Below are positions 17,508 to 25,142 of a stretch of 64,000 bases of DNA, piece by piece (the first letter of the stretch is position 1; the number at the start of each line of letters is the position of its first letter). The notes below the pieces were generated by a model. That model was not told where the DNA came from. It saw only the letters and a list, made by a program, of their open reading frames with translations, and did not search any database. The stretch is from assembly GCA_964640125.1 (NCBI GenBank), contig CAZXGG010000011.1, forward strand, positions 4,130-68,129, written 5' to 3'. Both the position numbers and the translations under genes were made by a program. The stretch comes from G020353115 sp964640125. Lineage in GTDB: Bacteria > Bacteroidota > Bacteroidia > Bacteroidales > VadinHA17.

Positions 17508-19443
17508 GTTTTAAATTCAAAGCCACATTTACATAAAACCCCATTCCGGGCATGGGATAGGAACGCAAAACATGGTAGTTGATATTAAACAGGTTGGTTA
17601 TCCTGGCTTGAAGCGTGACCTGATCTCCCGGACCAAAATGAGCTCCGACCAGGAGGTTATTCAGGTTAAACGGATCCATTTTTTCTGACGGATCGTTTTC
17701 CTCGGTGGTATACCGGGCACCCGTAAATTGGTTGGATAACACAAAATATACTCCTTTATACTGTACTCTCAGGGATCCATTCACTGCATGAACCGGGACG
17801 TATTTCAACTGGTTACCCGGCTGGCTCAAACCATCTGATGAATCTTCGGTTGTTGAGCGTGTACAGTCATATCCGGCTGTAAACTTGCAGGAAAATCCCC
17901 CCCATTTTTTATCCAGGATCAACGAGGTTTCGACACCCCGTGTCCACACCTTCTTGTAGTTTACCGGGCTCCAGATGCCGTTTACCTCTGAAGGTACCCA
18001 TTGAATCCAGTTGTTAATGTGTGAGGTATAGGCATCGGCATCAATGCGAAGATTCCCTGTTCCGTCATCCGATTTCCAGGTCAGCCATTCAGCCCCCAGA
18101 TTGAGACCCCATCCCTTTTCAGGTTTCAGATCCCTGTTCCCTCCGGGTTGCCAGTATTTTTCATTAAAACCGGGTGTTCTGTATTTATTAGACAGGTTCG
18201 CCCTTCCGGTAACCCGCTTTGAATGCGAGGATACCTTTATGCCGGCAGAATAGAGTAAACCGGGATCCTTATAGGGTGTGAAAACTTTCCGTAACGTAAG
18301 GTTCGTTATCCAATTGCCCAGCTGAGCCTTGATGCCACCGAAAATGTCTCCCTGCATTTCACCCTGATCGGATCGGTAGTTGCTGGTATGAACGGTAAGG
18401 TAACTGAATGTGCCTCCTATATCAAACGACACAAAATGATTCAGGTATACTTTCAGGTTTACATCATTCAGTAACCGGTGGCTCTCTATTTTTGAATCAA
18501 TGATATAATTCTCGTCTTCTGCATCAAGCTTATCTGTATATCTCAAAAAGTCCATCAGGTAAGCGGACTTGATAATGAGGTTTGATCTTGCTGTCCGTTT
18601 GTTCCATTGAATGTATCCTTTCAGCAGGCTGTCTTTTTGTACCTGGTTTGAAACGCCATACGACCCCATGATCTCAGGGATCTCCTTCTCTTTCTCAAGA
18701 TACCAGATTCCCAATCCAAGCGTGTTATTTCCCGGAAGCTTCACCTGCAGGTCCTGCAGGACACTGTACGATACCAGCTTATTGTGATCCAGTTGCACTT
18801 TCGGATTCCCTGATTTCTGGGTATCTGTAAACCAAAAATCATCGTCAGACCGGTTAAAAAATCCAGAAATGCTGTACTGGATCCAGTCATTTCCAACAGC
18901 ACATTCCAATCCATACCTCCGGTAGCCGAAGCTTCCTATTCCTGTACTCAATCCCCCGCTCAGTCTGTTGGTCCAGTCCGTCCTGTTTTCCAGCATGATT
19001 GATCCCCCGATTGAGCTACTGCCATAGAGTGATCCTGAGGCACCATATACCAGGCTGATCTTATCAAAGATCCCAACCGGTATCAGGGAGAGGTCCACCC
19101 CGCCCGTTGTCAGTGAATTGACAGGGAATCCATGCCAGGTAACGAGTGTATGATTGGATCCAGTGCCCCGGAATGAGATTGAGGTGAGTGAATTGAACCC
19201 TCCATAGCTCGACACGCTCAAGGTTGAATGCTGCGCAAGAAACTCACCGAGGTTCATTGTAAAGTTCCTTGCCAGTTCAAGTGAGTCGATGGATACACAT
19301 TTGGTATCTTCCGAAAAGAAGGTAACCCTGGGGTTTGTAATCGTAACCGGGGCAATAAGCAACGTGTCGGGATCACCTGCAAAAACCAATAATTGCAGGG
19401 AAACCAGGGGAAAAAGGGCTAATTGTAAGATGAGCTTTTTCAA
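17488..19443 (-). CDS. btuB: BtuB-like TonB-dependent outer-membrane receptor
   Basis: A ~651-residue receptor with a signal peptide (KKLILQLALFPLVS), an N-terminal plug (SSYGGFNSLTSISFRGTGSNHT; VYGASGSLYGSSSIGG) and a 22-strand barrel. It takes up cobalamin through the outer membrane with TonB energy. The open frame continues upstream to 19533, but that part is the 3' B12 box of the riboswitch; I place the start at TTG 19443. The C-terminus is odd. Barrel proteins normally end in an aromatic residue, but this one ends NVALNLKQDKRLK, and the last codons plus stop come from a heptamer repeat. It heads a minus-strand run of eight genes. Confidence 0.85.
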   Translation of the reverse strand: MKKLILQLALFPLVSLQLLVFAGDPDTLLIAPVTITNPRVTFFSEDTKCVSIDSLELARNFTMNLGEFLAQHSTLSVSSYGGFNSLTSISFRGTGSNHTLVTWHGFPVNSLTTGGVDLSLIPVGIFDKISLVYGASGSLYGSSSIGGSIMLENRTDWTNRLSGGLSTGIGSFGYRRYGLECAVGNDWIQYSISGFFNRSDDDFWFTDTQKSGNPKVQLDHNKLVSYSVLQDLQVKLPGNNTLGLGIWYLEKEKEIPEIMGSYGVSNQVQKDSLLKGYIQWNKRTARSNLIIKSAYLMDFLRYTDKLDAEDENYIIDSKIESHRLLNDVNLKVYLNHFVSFDIGGTFSYLTVHTSNYRSDQGEMQGDIFGGIKAQLGNWITNLTLRKVFTPYKDPGLLYSAGIKVSSHSKRVTGRANLSNKYRTPGFNEKYWQPGGNRDLKPEKGWGLNLGAEWLTWKSDDGTGNLRIDADAYTSHINNWIQWVPSEVNGIWSPVNYKKVWTRGVETSLILDKKWGGFSCKFTAGYDCTRSTTEDSSDGLSQPGNQLKYVPVHAVNGSLRVQYKGVYFVLSNQFTGARYTTEENDPSEKMDPFNLNNLLVGAHFGPGDQVTLQARITNLFNINYHVLRSYPMPGMGFYVNVALNLKQDKRLK

Positions 19444-19483
19444 TGAGATACCCAATCTGTTTAATCCCGAACATATTTTAAAC

Positions 19484-19699
19484 AATGGCAGGTCTTCTGA
19501 CTTATTCCGATCTTTGATTACCTTCCCCCCCACCTTTTTTGATCACCGCGGTGATCCTGGTGGAAAGTGGTCTCGAGTTTTCAAAGATCCTGGCCCCTGA
19601 AATACAATGGGACCGGAACTTACAGCAGCGGGTACTGTTCAGGTCTTTCACCTGATTCCCTTTTAACAGGAATTTCGAAAGTTCTTCCTGTTACCATTG
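19484..19699 (-). ncRNA. Cobalamin riboswitch
   Basis: On the minus strand the conserved core reads GGGAATCAGGTGAAA, then CCCGCTGCTGTAA, then a CCACTTTCCACC segment. The B12 box AAGTCAGAAGACCTGCC (within 19486-19504) is next. The ends pair as P1: CAATGG near 19699 with CCATTG near 19485. A perfect palindrome GATCACCGCGGTGATC (19541-19556) and a run of seven G lie in the variable insert. Only about 40 bases separate the aptamer from the receptor start, so ligand binding probably blocks translation or terminates transcription early. Confidence 0.93.
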
Positions 19700-19705
19700 C
19701 TTGAA

Positions 19706-19713
19706 CAAATATA
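19706..19713 (-). promoter_or_regulatory. Candidate -7 box of the riboswitch transcript
   Basis: The minus strand reads TATATTTG, a perfect match to the Bacteroidetes TAnnTTTG -7 element, just upstream of riboswitch P1. No clear TTTG -33 element is found at the usual 19-21 base spacing, so this is only a candidate. Confidence 0.4.
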
Positions 19714-19767
19714 CTGTTTTTTTAATTGCTCTTTTGGGATTCTCAATTTTTATTTTTCCATTTCCCC

Positions 19768-19797
19768 TTGAAAATTGGTTGACTTTTCCGTATTTTG
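19768..19797 (+). promoter_or_regulatory. Candidate ligA promoter
   Basis: TTG at 19768-19770 and TATTTTG at 19791-19797 are 20 bases apart. This is close to the Bacteroidetes -33/-7 pattern, and it lies 44 bases upstream of the ligA start. Confidence 0.35.
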
Positions 19798-19840
19798 TTA
19801 TACGTAGAACAATGTCAACCTTGCAATCATTTGCCTTGCT

Positions 19841-21847
19841 ATGGATAAGGGATCTGCTGAAGAAAGAATTAAACGACTAAGAGAAGAAATTGAGAGACAT
19901 AATTACAACTATTATGTTTTAGCTCAACCTGAAATCAGTGATTTTGAATTTGATCTGATGATGAATGACCTGATTGAACTGGAGAAACAGTTTCCTCAAT
20001 TTCATGACAGCAACTCCCCGTCTCAGCGTGTAGGCAGTGATCTCAACATAGAGTTCGAGCAGGTAGAACACAAATATCCGATGCTCTCACTGGGGAACAC
20101 CTATTCCCGTGATGAGTTAAAGGAGTTCGATCTGCGGATCAGGAAAATGATCGGTGACCGTTTTAAATATGCCTGTGAGTTGAAATACGACGGGACTGCA
20201 ATAGGATTAACCTACCGTAACGGTGTTTTTATTCAGGCAGTAACCCGCGGGGATGGTATTCGTGGCGACATTGTATCAGCAAACGCAAAGACCATCAAAA
20301 GCATTCCTCTCCGGTTGAGGGGCACGGATTATCCGGAAGAGTTTGAGATCCGGGGTGAGGTTTTTATATCCAGCGAAGGATTTAAAAAATTAAACCAGGA
20401 GAGGGAAGATCGTGGAGAAAACCTTTTTGCCAATCCACGGAATGCAGCATCCGGAACGCTGAAAATGCAAAAATCCGCCCTGGTGGCACGCCGGCCGCTG
20501 GATTGCTATTTATACTTTCTTCTGGGTACCAACCTGCCCTCTGACAGCCATTTCGAGAATTTACAAACAGCAAGCAGCTGGGGGTTCAAGGTCTCTGCAT
20601 ACATGGAACGGTGCGATAACCTCGAACAGATTTTTGACTTTATTGACCGGTGGGATAAAAAAAGAAAGTCGCTTCCCTTTGCTATTGACGGAGTTGTGAT
20701 TAAAGTGGATTCTTTGCACCAGCAAAAGCAGCTCGGATTCACAGCCAAATCTCCAAGGTGGGCTATCTCTTACAAGTTTAAGGCAGACCAGGTCGAAACC
20801 GACCTGATCAGCATCGATTACCAGGTAGGACGAACCGGTGCAATCACACCCGTAGCGAACCTGAAGCCGGTCCTGCTGGCGGGAACAACGGTCAAAAGAG
20901 CATCGTTACACAATGAAGACCAGATCCGGCTGATGGACCTTCATATAGGAGACAGGGTATTTGTTGAAAAAGGTGGTGAGATCATTCCTAAGATCGTAGG
21001 CGTTAACAAAGAGATGAGGAGCACAGATAGCCTGCCGGTTGAGTTTCCTGAAATATGCCCGGAATGCGGTACACCGCTTGTACGTTATGAAGGAGAGGCA
21101 AACCATTACTGCCCGAATGAGATCGGTTGCCCTCCCCAGATAAAGGGACGGATAGAACATTTTATCAGCCGCCGTGCAATGGATATCGATGGACTGGGCG
21201 AGGAAACAATTAACCTGCTCTTTAACCAAGGGTATGTACACGACGTGAGTGACCTGTACCGCCTTGAAAAAGAACAACTCATCCCCCTGGAAAGATTGGG
21301 TGAGAAATCAGCCGATCGGATATTGAAGAGCATCCGCGAGTCACAGAAAATTCCATTTCCCAGGGTAATCTTTGCACTGGGCATTCGCTATGTCGGAGAA
21401 ACAGTAGCCCAAACAATCGCCAAACGGTTCGTTACTATCGATGCTCTGAAAAATGCCGGATTGGAAGAACTGACATCCGTCCCTGAAATCGGTGAACGAA
21501 TCGCAAACAGCATCATTCAATACTTTTCCGATACTAAAAACCTGGAATTAATAAACAACCTGCAAAAAGCAGGCTTGCAGTTCGAGATCAACGAGGCTGA
21601 ACTCAAAAACAGGTCAAATAAACTATCCGGCAAGACATTTGTGATCTCCGGAACGTTCCAGGAACACAGCCGTGATGAATTGAAATCGATGATTGAACAA
21701 CACGGGGGAAAGTACTCGGGATCAATTTCCGGAAATACAGACTTTCTCCTGGCAGGTGAAAATATGGGACCAGCCAAACGGTCAAAAGCCGAAAAACTGA
21801 ACGTAAAAATCATCTCTGAAAAGGAGTTCCTGGAGATGATTCGTTGA
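19841..21847 (+). CDS. ligA: NAD-dependent DNA ligase
   Basis: A 668-residue LigA that seals nicks during replication and repair using NAD. The order is: domain Ia (HNYNYYVLAQPEISD), adenylation domain with Lys115 in ELKYDGTA, OB fold, Cys4 zinc finger (CPECGTP and HYCPNEIGC), helix-hairpin-helix repeats (LTSVPEIGERIANSI) and a C-terminal BRCT domain (GKTFVISGTFQEHSRDEL). Length and domains are complete. It is monocistronic, followed by more than 1 kb without genes. Confidence 0.98.
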   Translation: MDKGSAEERIKRLREEIERHNYNYYVLAQPEISDFEFDLMMNDLIELEKQFPQFHDSNSPSQRVGSDLNIEFEQVEHKYPMLSLGNTYSRDELKEFDLRIRKMIGDRFKYACELKYDGTAIGLTYRNGVFIQAVTRGDGIRGDIVSANAKTIKSIPLRLRGTDYPEEFEIRGEVFISSEGFKKLNQEREDRGENLFANPRNAASGTLKMQKSALVARRPLDCYLYFLLGTNLPSDSHFENLQTASSWGFKVSAYMERCDNLEQIFDFIDRWDKKRKSLPFAIDGVVIKVDSLHQQKQLGFTAKSPRWAISYKFKADQVETDLISIDYQVGRTGAITPVANLKPVLLAGTTVKRASLHNEDQIRLMDLHIGDRVFVEKGGEIIPKIVGVNKEMRSTDSLPVEFPEICPECGTPLVRYEGEANHYCPNEIGCPPQIKGRIEHFISRRAMDIDGLGEETINLLFNQGYVHDVSDLYRLEKEQLIPLERLGEKSADRILKSIRESQKIPFPRVIFALGIRYVGETVAQTIAKRFVTIDALKNAGLEELTSVPEIGERIANSIIQYFSDTKNLELINNLQKAGLQFEINEAELKNRSNKLSGKTFVISGTFQEHSRDELKSMIEQHGGKYSGSISGNTDFLLAGENMGPAKRSKAEKLNVKIISEKEFLEMIR

Positions 21848-22921
21848 ACCTGCCCATCAAGAATTTTCCCCCTGGAAATTCCACCTGGCGGCTGAAGTCC
21901 GCTTGGTGGATAAATGCCCTTCGTCGGACGAATAATAAACTCATACTATGAACTTGCCAACGCATCTGCCAGTGCTTAATCATAGTATGAGGATTTGGAA
22001 TCGTCTGACGGATAGTAACAGTTAGTTGAATCCCTTAACCACCGGTCCAACTGCCCGGTATTACTCACCGCTTTACAGCGGGTTCGTGAGCTCGCTTCGC
22101 TCGGTTCAGCAGGAAGGCGCTTCATGGACCGTAATTCTCCAAGCGCACAATAGAACAAACCGGGACCGGGAACCGAGAACTGGGAACTGAATTCCCCAAC
22201 GGGAAATTCCCCCATAGACCAAATAGCTCCAGGCTTTTTTTACCAGTTTTTTATCCACCGCTAGCCCAGTGAAATAGCGGCACAGATGATAATGCGAAGC
22301 ATTATTTCACAGGGCAAGTCATTTTCACTGTTCGCTCCCGATGCGAACAGGTTACTTTCTTCCCATGATGAAGAAAGTAACCAAAGAAATCGCCGCTTCT
22401 GGGAAATTTGCTAACATTTTGCTCATTCCTCTAAAAGAAAAGAACTCGCCCTGAATATCTGCACATGCAGATATAAGATGTCAGGGCTCAGACAGCTTTT
22501 CTTTATTAACGATTCATTCGCAAAATTTTTTAACGCAATTTCCCAAAGGCGGATTTTTCGCCCTTCGGGCGATTGAGGATAAAAACTCCGAAGGAGTTAA
22601 ATAATGAATAACCACCGACTGCCGTCGGTGGCTAATACGAACAAATATACACGGTCCAACCGCTTCGTTATTTAGTAGGAAAACCTTGAATGGACCGGAA
22701 GATGTCAGACGTCAAACTACAATTCTGATAATGAATTGGAAATTTTTACATGTAGAGACGCCATGCATGGCGTCTCTACGTTGGTATAATAATTTGCATT
22801 GCGTTTTATTGTATTGTCGGTCTTAATCAATCTTTATTTTTTAACGAACAATTAATTTTTCCGGTGAAAAAAGATAACAACCGGTAGAAAATCCAACAGC
22901 ATTTTTTAGTAATATTGTAAA
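21848..22921. repeat. 1.07-kb gene-free region packed with short inverted repeats
   Basis: No credible reading frame is present. Elements seen: a TCCACC/GGTGGA hairpin (21880-21914); CTCATACTATGA and its exact complement (21940-21951, 21980-21991); heptamer words ACCGGGA, ACCGAGA, ACTGGGA (22165-22190); an IR CCCAGTGAAATA / TATTTCACAGGG (22265-22314); GTTACTTTCTTC and its complement (22351-22381); CGCCCTTCGGGCG (22559-22571); CCACCGAC/GTCGGTGG (22612-22631); and the GTAGAGACG palindrome (22752-22779). The small open frame at 21976-22215 is not supported. Confidence 0.75.
22752..22779. repeat. Perfect 28-base palindrome, GTAGAGACG family
   Basis: Arms GTAGAGACG and CGTCTCTAC enclose CCATGCATGG, making a perfect 28-base palindrome. 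Related copies lie at 24683, 32699, 46394, 51972 and 62860. Confidence 0.9.
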
Positions 22922-23491
22922 GTGGAACTGTTTTCAAATATCAGACTCGGAATTGGAAGATTGGTTCTTCGCAAAAATCTTAAAAACCTCCAGCGAACCA
23001 AGAGAGTTTATAACTTAACAACAGCCAGAAAAATTGGTATCCTGTTTGACGGAACCAGGGAAGAAAATTTCGACCGGGTGCTGGAATTCTATAAATTTCT
23101 GAAGGAGAAAGGGATCAATACCCATGTGCTTGGATATGTCCATTCAAAGGAACTGCCGGATAAATACCTCTTCAAGAAAGATTTTTACTTCATCATGAAG
23201 AAGAATATCAACTGGTATTACAGACCTGTATCTGAAGATGTGGAGAAGTTTGTTAACAGTAACTTTGATATTCTAATCGACCTTAACCTGGTTGAGGAGT
23301 TTCCATGCCAGTTTCTCATCGCTATATCTCATGCACATTTCAAGGTGGGTAAATTTACGAGCACCGAAGGATTCTATGACTTCATGATACACATCGATAA
23401 AGGAAAAAAGATTGATTACTTCATCGAACAGGTCAAACACTACCTGGAAGTGATCAACAGGCCTGAATTATCGTCAACACTGCTGCAATAA
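22922..23491 (+). CDS. Conserved Bacteroidetes protein (DUF6913-like)
   Basis: A 189-residue soluble protein starting at GTG 22922. It has no signal peptide and looks alpha/beta: ARKIGILFDGTREENFDRVLEFYKFL, then GINTHVLGYVHSKELPD, then FDILIDLNLVEEFPCQFLIAISHAHFKVGK. It resembles the small Bacteroidetes-specific DUF6913 group that is often found beside dapA. The function is unknown. The gap to dapA is 15 bases, so the two form an operon, perhaps with a role tied to cell-wall precursor supply. Confidence 0.75.
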   Translation: MELFSNIRLGIGRLVLRKNLKNLQRTKRVYNLTTARKIGILFDGTREENFDRVLEFYKFLKEKGINTHVLGYVHSKELPDKYLFKKDFYFIMKKNINWYYRPVSEDVEKFVNSNFDILIDLNLVEEFPCQFLIAISHAHFKVGKFTSTEGFYDFMIHIDKGKKIDYFIEQVKHYLEVINRPELSSTLLQ

Positions 23492-23506
23492 AATTGCTAT
23501 ACATCC

Positions 23507-24397
23507 ATGAAAAAGTTTATCGGAACAGGCGTAGCCATTATCACCCCGTTTAAAAGTGATTCCAGCATCGATTTTCAATCATTAAGCAACCTGGTGGATT
23601 TTCTGGTTAAAAACAAAGTCAATTACCTGGTTATTCTGGGTACAACGGGAGAATCCGTCACACAGGCAAAAAAAGAGAAACGGGCTGTAGTCGATTGTGT
23701 GATTGAAGTCAACAATAACAGGGTACCTGTCGTTGTGGGAATAGGAGGAAATAACACCCTGGATATCGTAAAAAATATTAAAAAATGCCGGTTGGAGGGT
23801 ATCGATGGAATCTTGTCGGTTGCTCCCTATTACAACAAACCGGGACAAAAAGGGATTTACCTGCATTATAAAGTCATTGCCGAACATTCACCCGTCCCCG
23901 TTATTGTTTACAATGTACCCGGAAGAACTGGCATTAATATTACAGCAGAGACGACATTGAAACTTGCGCACGATTTCTCAACGATTGTTGCCGTTAAGGA
24001 AGCTTCCGGAAATTTTGAACAGATGGGCATGATCATACGGGACAGGCCGGATGATTTCCTGGTTATATCCGGCGATGATTCTACAACCCTTCCGCTGATC
24101 GCCCTCGGAGGAGATGGTGTTATCTCAGTACTAGCCAATGCCTATCCGATGGAATGGTCAGAAATGGTCACGCTTGCGCTGGCGGGCAAGTTTGATGCTG
24201 CCCGGGACATTCATTACCGGTTTACGGATCTTATCCAGGCACTCTTTGTTGAGGGAAATCCAGCCGGGATCAAAGCGGTTATGGCAAATGCTGGTCTGGT
24301 CAAGAATTACCTGAGGCTTCCGTTAACTCCTGTCAGCCGGGGGACTTACTCTAACATTTCCAGGCTGGTTGAAGAGATCGAAGTTAGCCGGAAATAA
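23507..24397 (+). CDS. dapA: 4-hydroxy-tetrahydrodipicolinate synthase
   Basis: A 296-residue (beta/alpha)8 aldolase. It condenses pyruvate with aspartate semialdehyde in the lysine/diaminopimelate pathway that feeds peptidoglycan. The Schiff-base Lys164 lies in VAVKEASGN. Tyr135 lies in YNVPGRTG, and the GTTGE motif that binds pyruvate is near residue 47. The length is typical. It is cotranscribed with the preceding conserved gene. Confidence 0.97.
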   Translation: MKKFIGTGVAIITPFKSDSSIDFQSLSNLVDFLVKNKVNYLVILGTTGESVTQAKKEKRAVVDCVIEVNNNRVPVVVGIGGNNTLDIVKNIKKCRLEGIDGILSVAPYYNKPGQKGIYLHYKVIAEHSPVPVIVYNVPGRTGINITAETTLKLAHDFSTIVAVKEASGNFEQMGMIIRDRPDDFLVISGDDSTTLPLIALGGDGVISVLANAYPMEWSEMVTLALAGKFDAARDIHYRFTDLIQALFVEGNPAGIKAVMANAGLVKNYLRLPLTPVSRGTYSNISRLVEEIEVSRK

Positions 24398-24482
24398 AAT
24401 TGGGATTGCCTTTGGCAGTTAATTGTTAATTGGGTGAAATCCGAAATAATAAAATCCCTTCCTTTTAAGGACATTCTCAAGA

Positions 24483-24616
24483 GGCTGTCTCAAAAGCCAA
24501 ATTTTTAGTCATCCTGAACTTGATTCAGGATCTTATACGATTGATTATTAATATGTTGAGATTCTGATCCGCCGATGGCGGACAGAATGACGATCTTTGG
24601 GACTTTTGAGACAGCC
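24483..24616 (+). mobile_element. MITE-like element, copy A
   Basis: Terminal inverted repeats GGCTGTCTCAAAAG and CTTTTGAGACAGCC bound 134 bases with no reading frame. An inner hairpin ATCCTGAA/TTCAGGAT and a second hairpin ATTCTG/CAGAAT extended by TCCGCC/GGCGGA are present. A near-identical copy lies inverted at 31571-31697. The ends resemble those of IS1182-type insertion sequences, so it is probably a non-autonomous derivative. Confidence 0.8.
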
Positions 24617-24682
24617 CCTTGATATATTACGAGACATTTCGTGTAAAAAAAAACAAACCTGATGTTTCTGGTTAACCGGATA

Positions 24683-24710
24683 TTAAGACGCCCAGGTTGG
24701 GCGTCTCTAC
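24683..24710. repeat. GTAGAGACG-family palindrome, partly decayed
   Basis: Reads TTAAGACGCCCAGG, then TTGGGCGTCTCTAC. The inner arms GACGCCCA and TGGGCGTC pair; the outer left arm has lost the match (TTAA instead of GTAGA). Confidence 0.75.
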
Positions 24711-25142
24711 AATAGTTGAAAAGGCGGCACTCTCTCACAACTCACTACTCACTTCTCTTCGTCTCAAAGTCTCACAGTCACATCGTCTCTCCGTCCCCCA
24801 GTCACATCATCTTTTTTTTTACCGAGAACCGAGCACCTGAAAAAAGTCATTTGGTTAGTAGTTATTAAGTTATTGAGTACATCGATGTAAACCTTTGATT
24901 TAAAGGTATTTGTCTGATTTTTTTGTTTAATACCTTGCCACCAATTTTCAAGTTTTCCATTCAGACACCTTAATAACCTAATAACTTAATAACCCACTAA
25001 CTTTATCCATTTATTTCACACTTCTCCTCTCTGACTCACCGTCTCTCAGTCACTTCGTCACACAGTCACTCACCTCTCACTACTCTATGCCACTTGCCCC
25101 ATACTCTATGCTAATGCCTCACTCATCATTCATCATTCCCCC

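Larger units (their letters stand above)
24398..25142. repeat. 745-base gene-free region: MITE-like element, palindrome, 7/8-mer arrays
   Basis: No gene. It contains the MITE-like element (24483-24616) and a GTAGAGACG palindrome (24683-24710). Six octamers GTCTCAAA, GTCTCACA, GTCACATC, GTCTCTCC, GTCCCCCA, GTCACATC occupy 24761-24808, then ACCGAGA/ACCGAGC words. An inverted AGTTATTAAGTTATT-type pair lies near 24858-24885 and 24968-24998. A second octamer run GTCTCTCA, GTCACTTC, GTCACACA, GTCACTCA (25041-25072) and TCATTCA heptamers end just after the secA stop. Confidence 0.85.

Noticed and set aside
21976..22215. 79-residue minus-strand frame
   Set aside because: Lies over inverted repeats and heptamers; no conserved pattern.
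22351..22381. Hairpin GTTACTTTCTTC/GAAGAAAGTAAC as a terminator
   Set aside because: No T run follows and no gene ends nearby; treated as a dispersed repeat.
24731..25140. Possible CRISPR array
   Set aside because: The repeated units are 7-8 bases with no spacers of constant length, so they are tandem word arrays.
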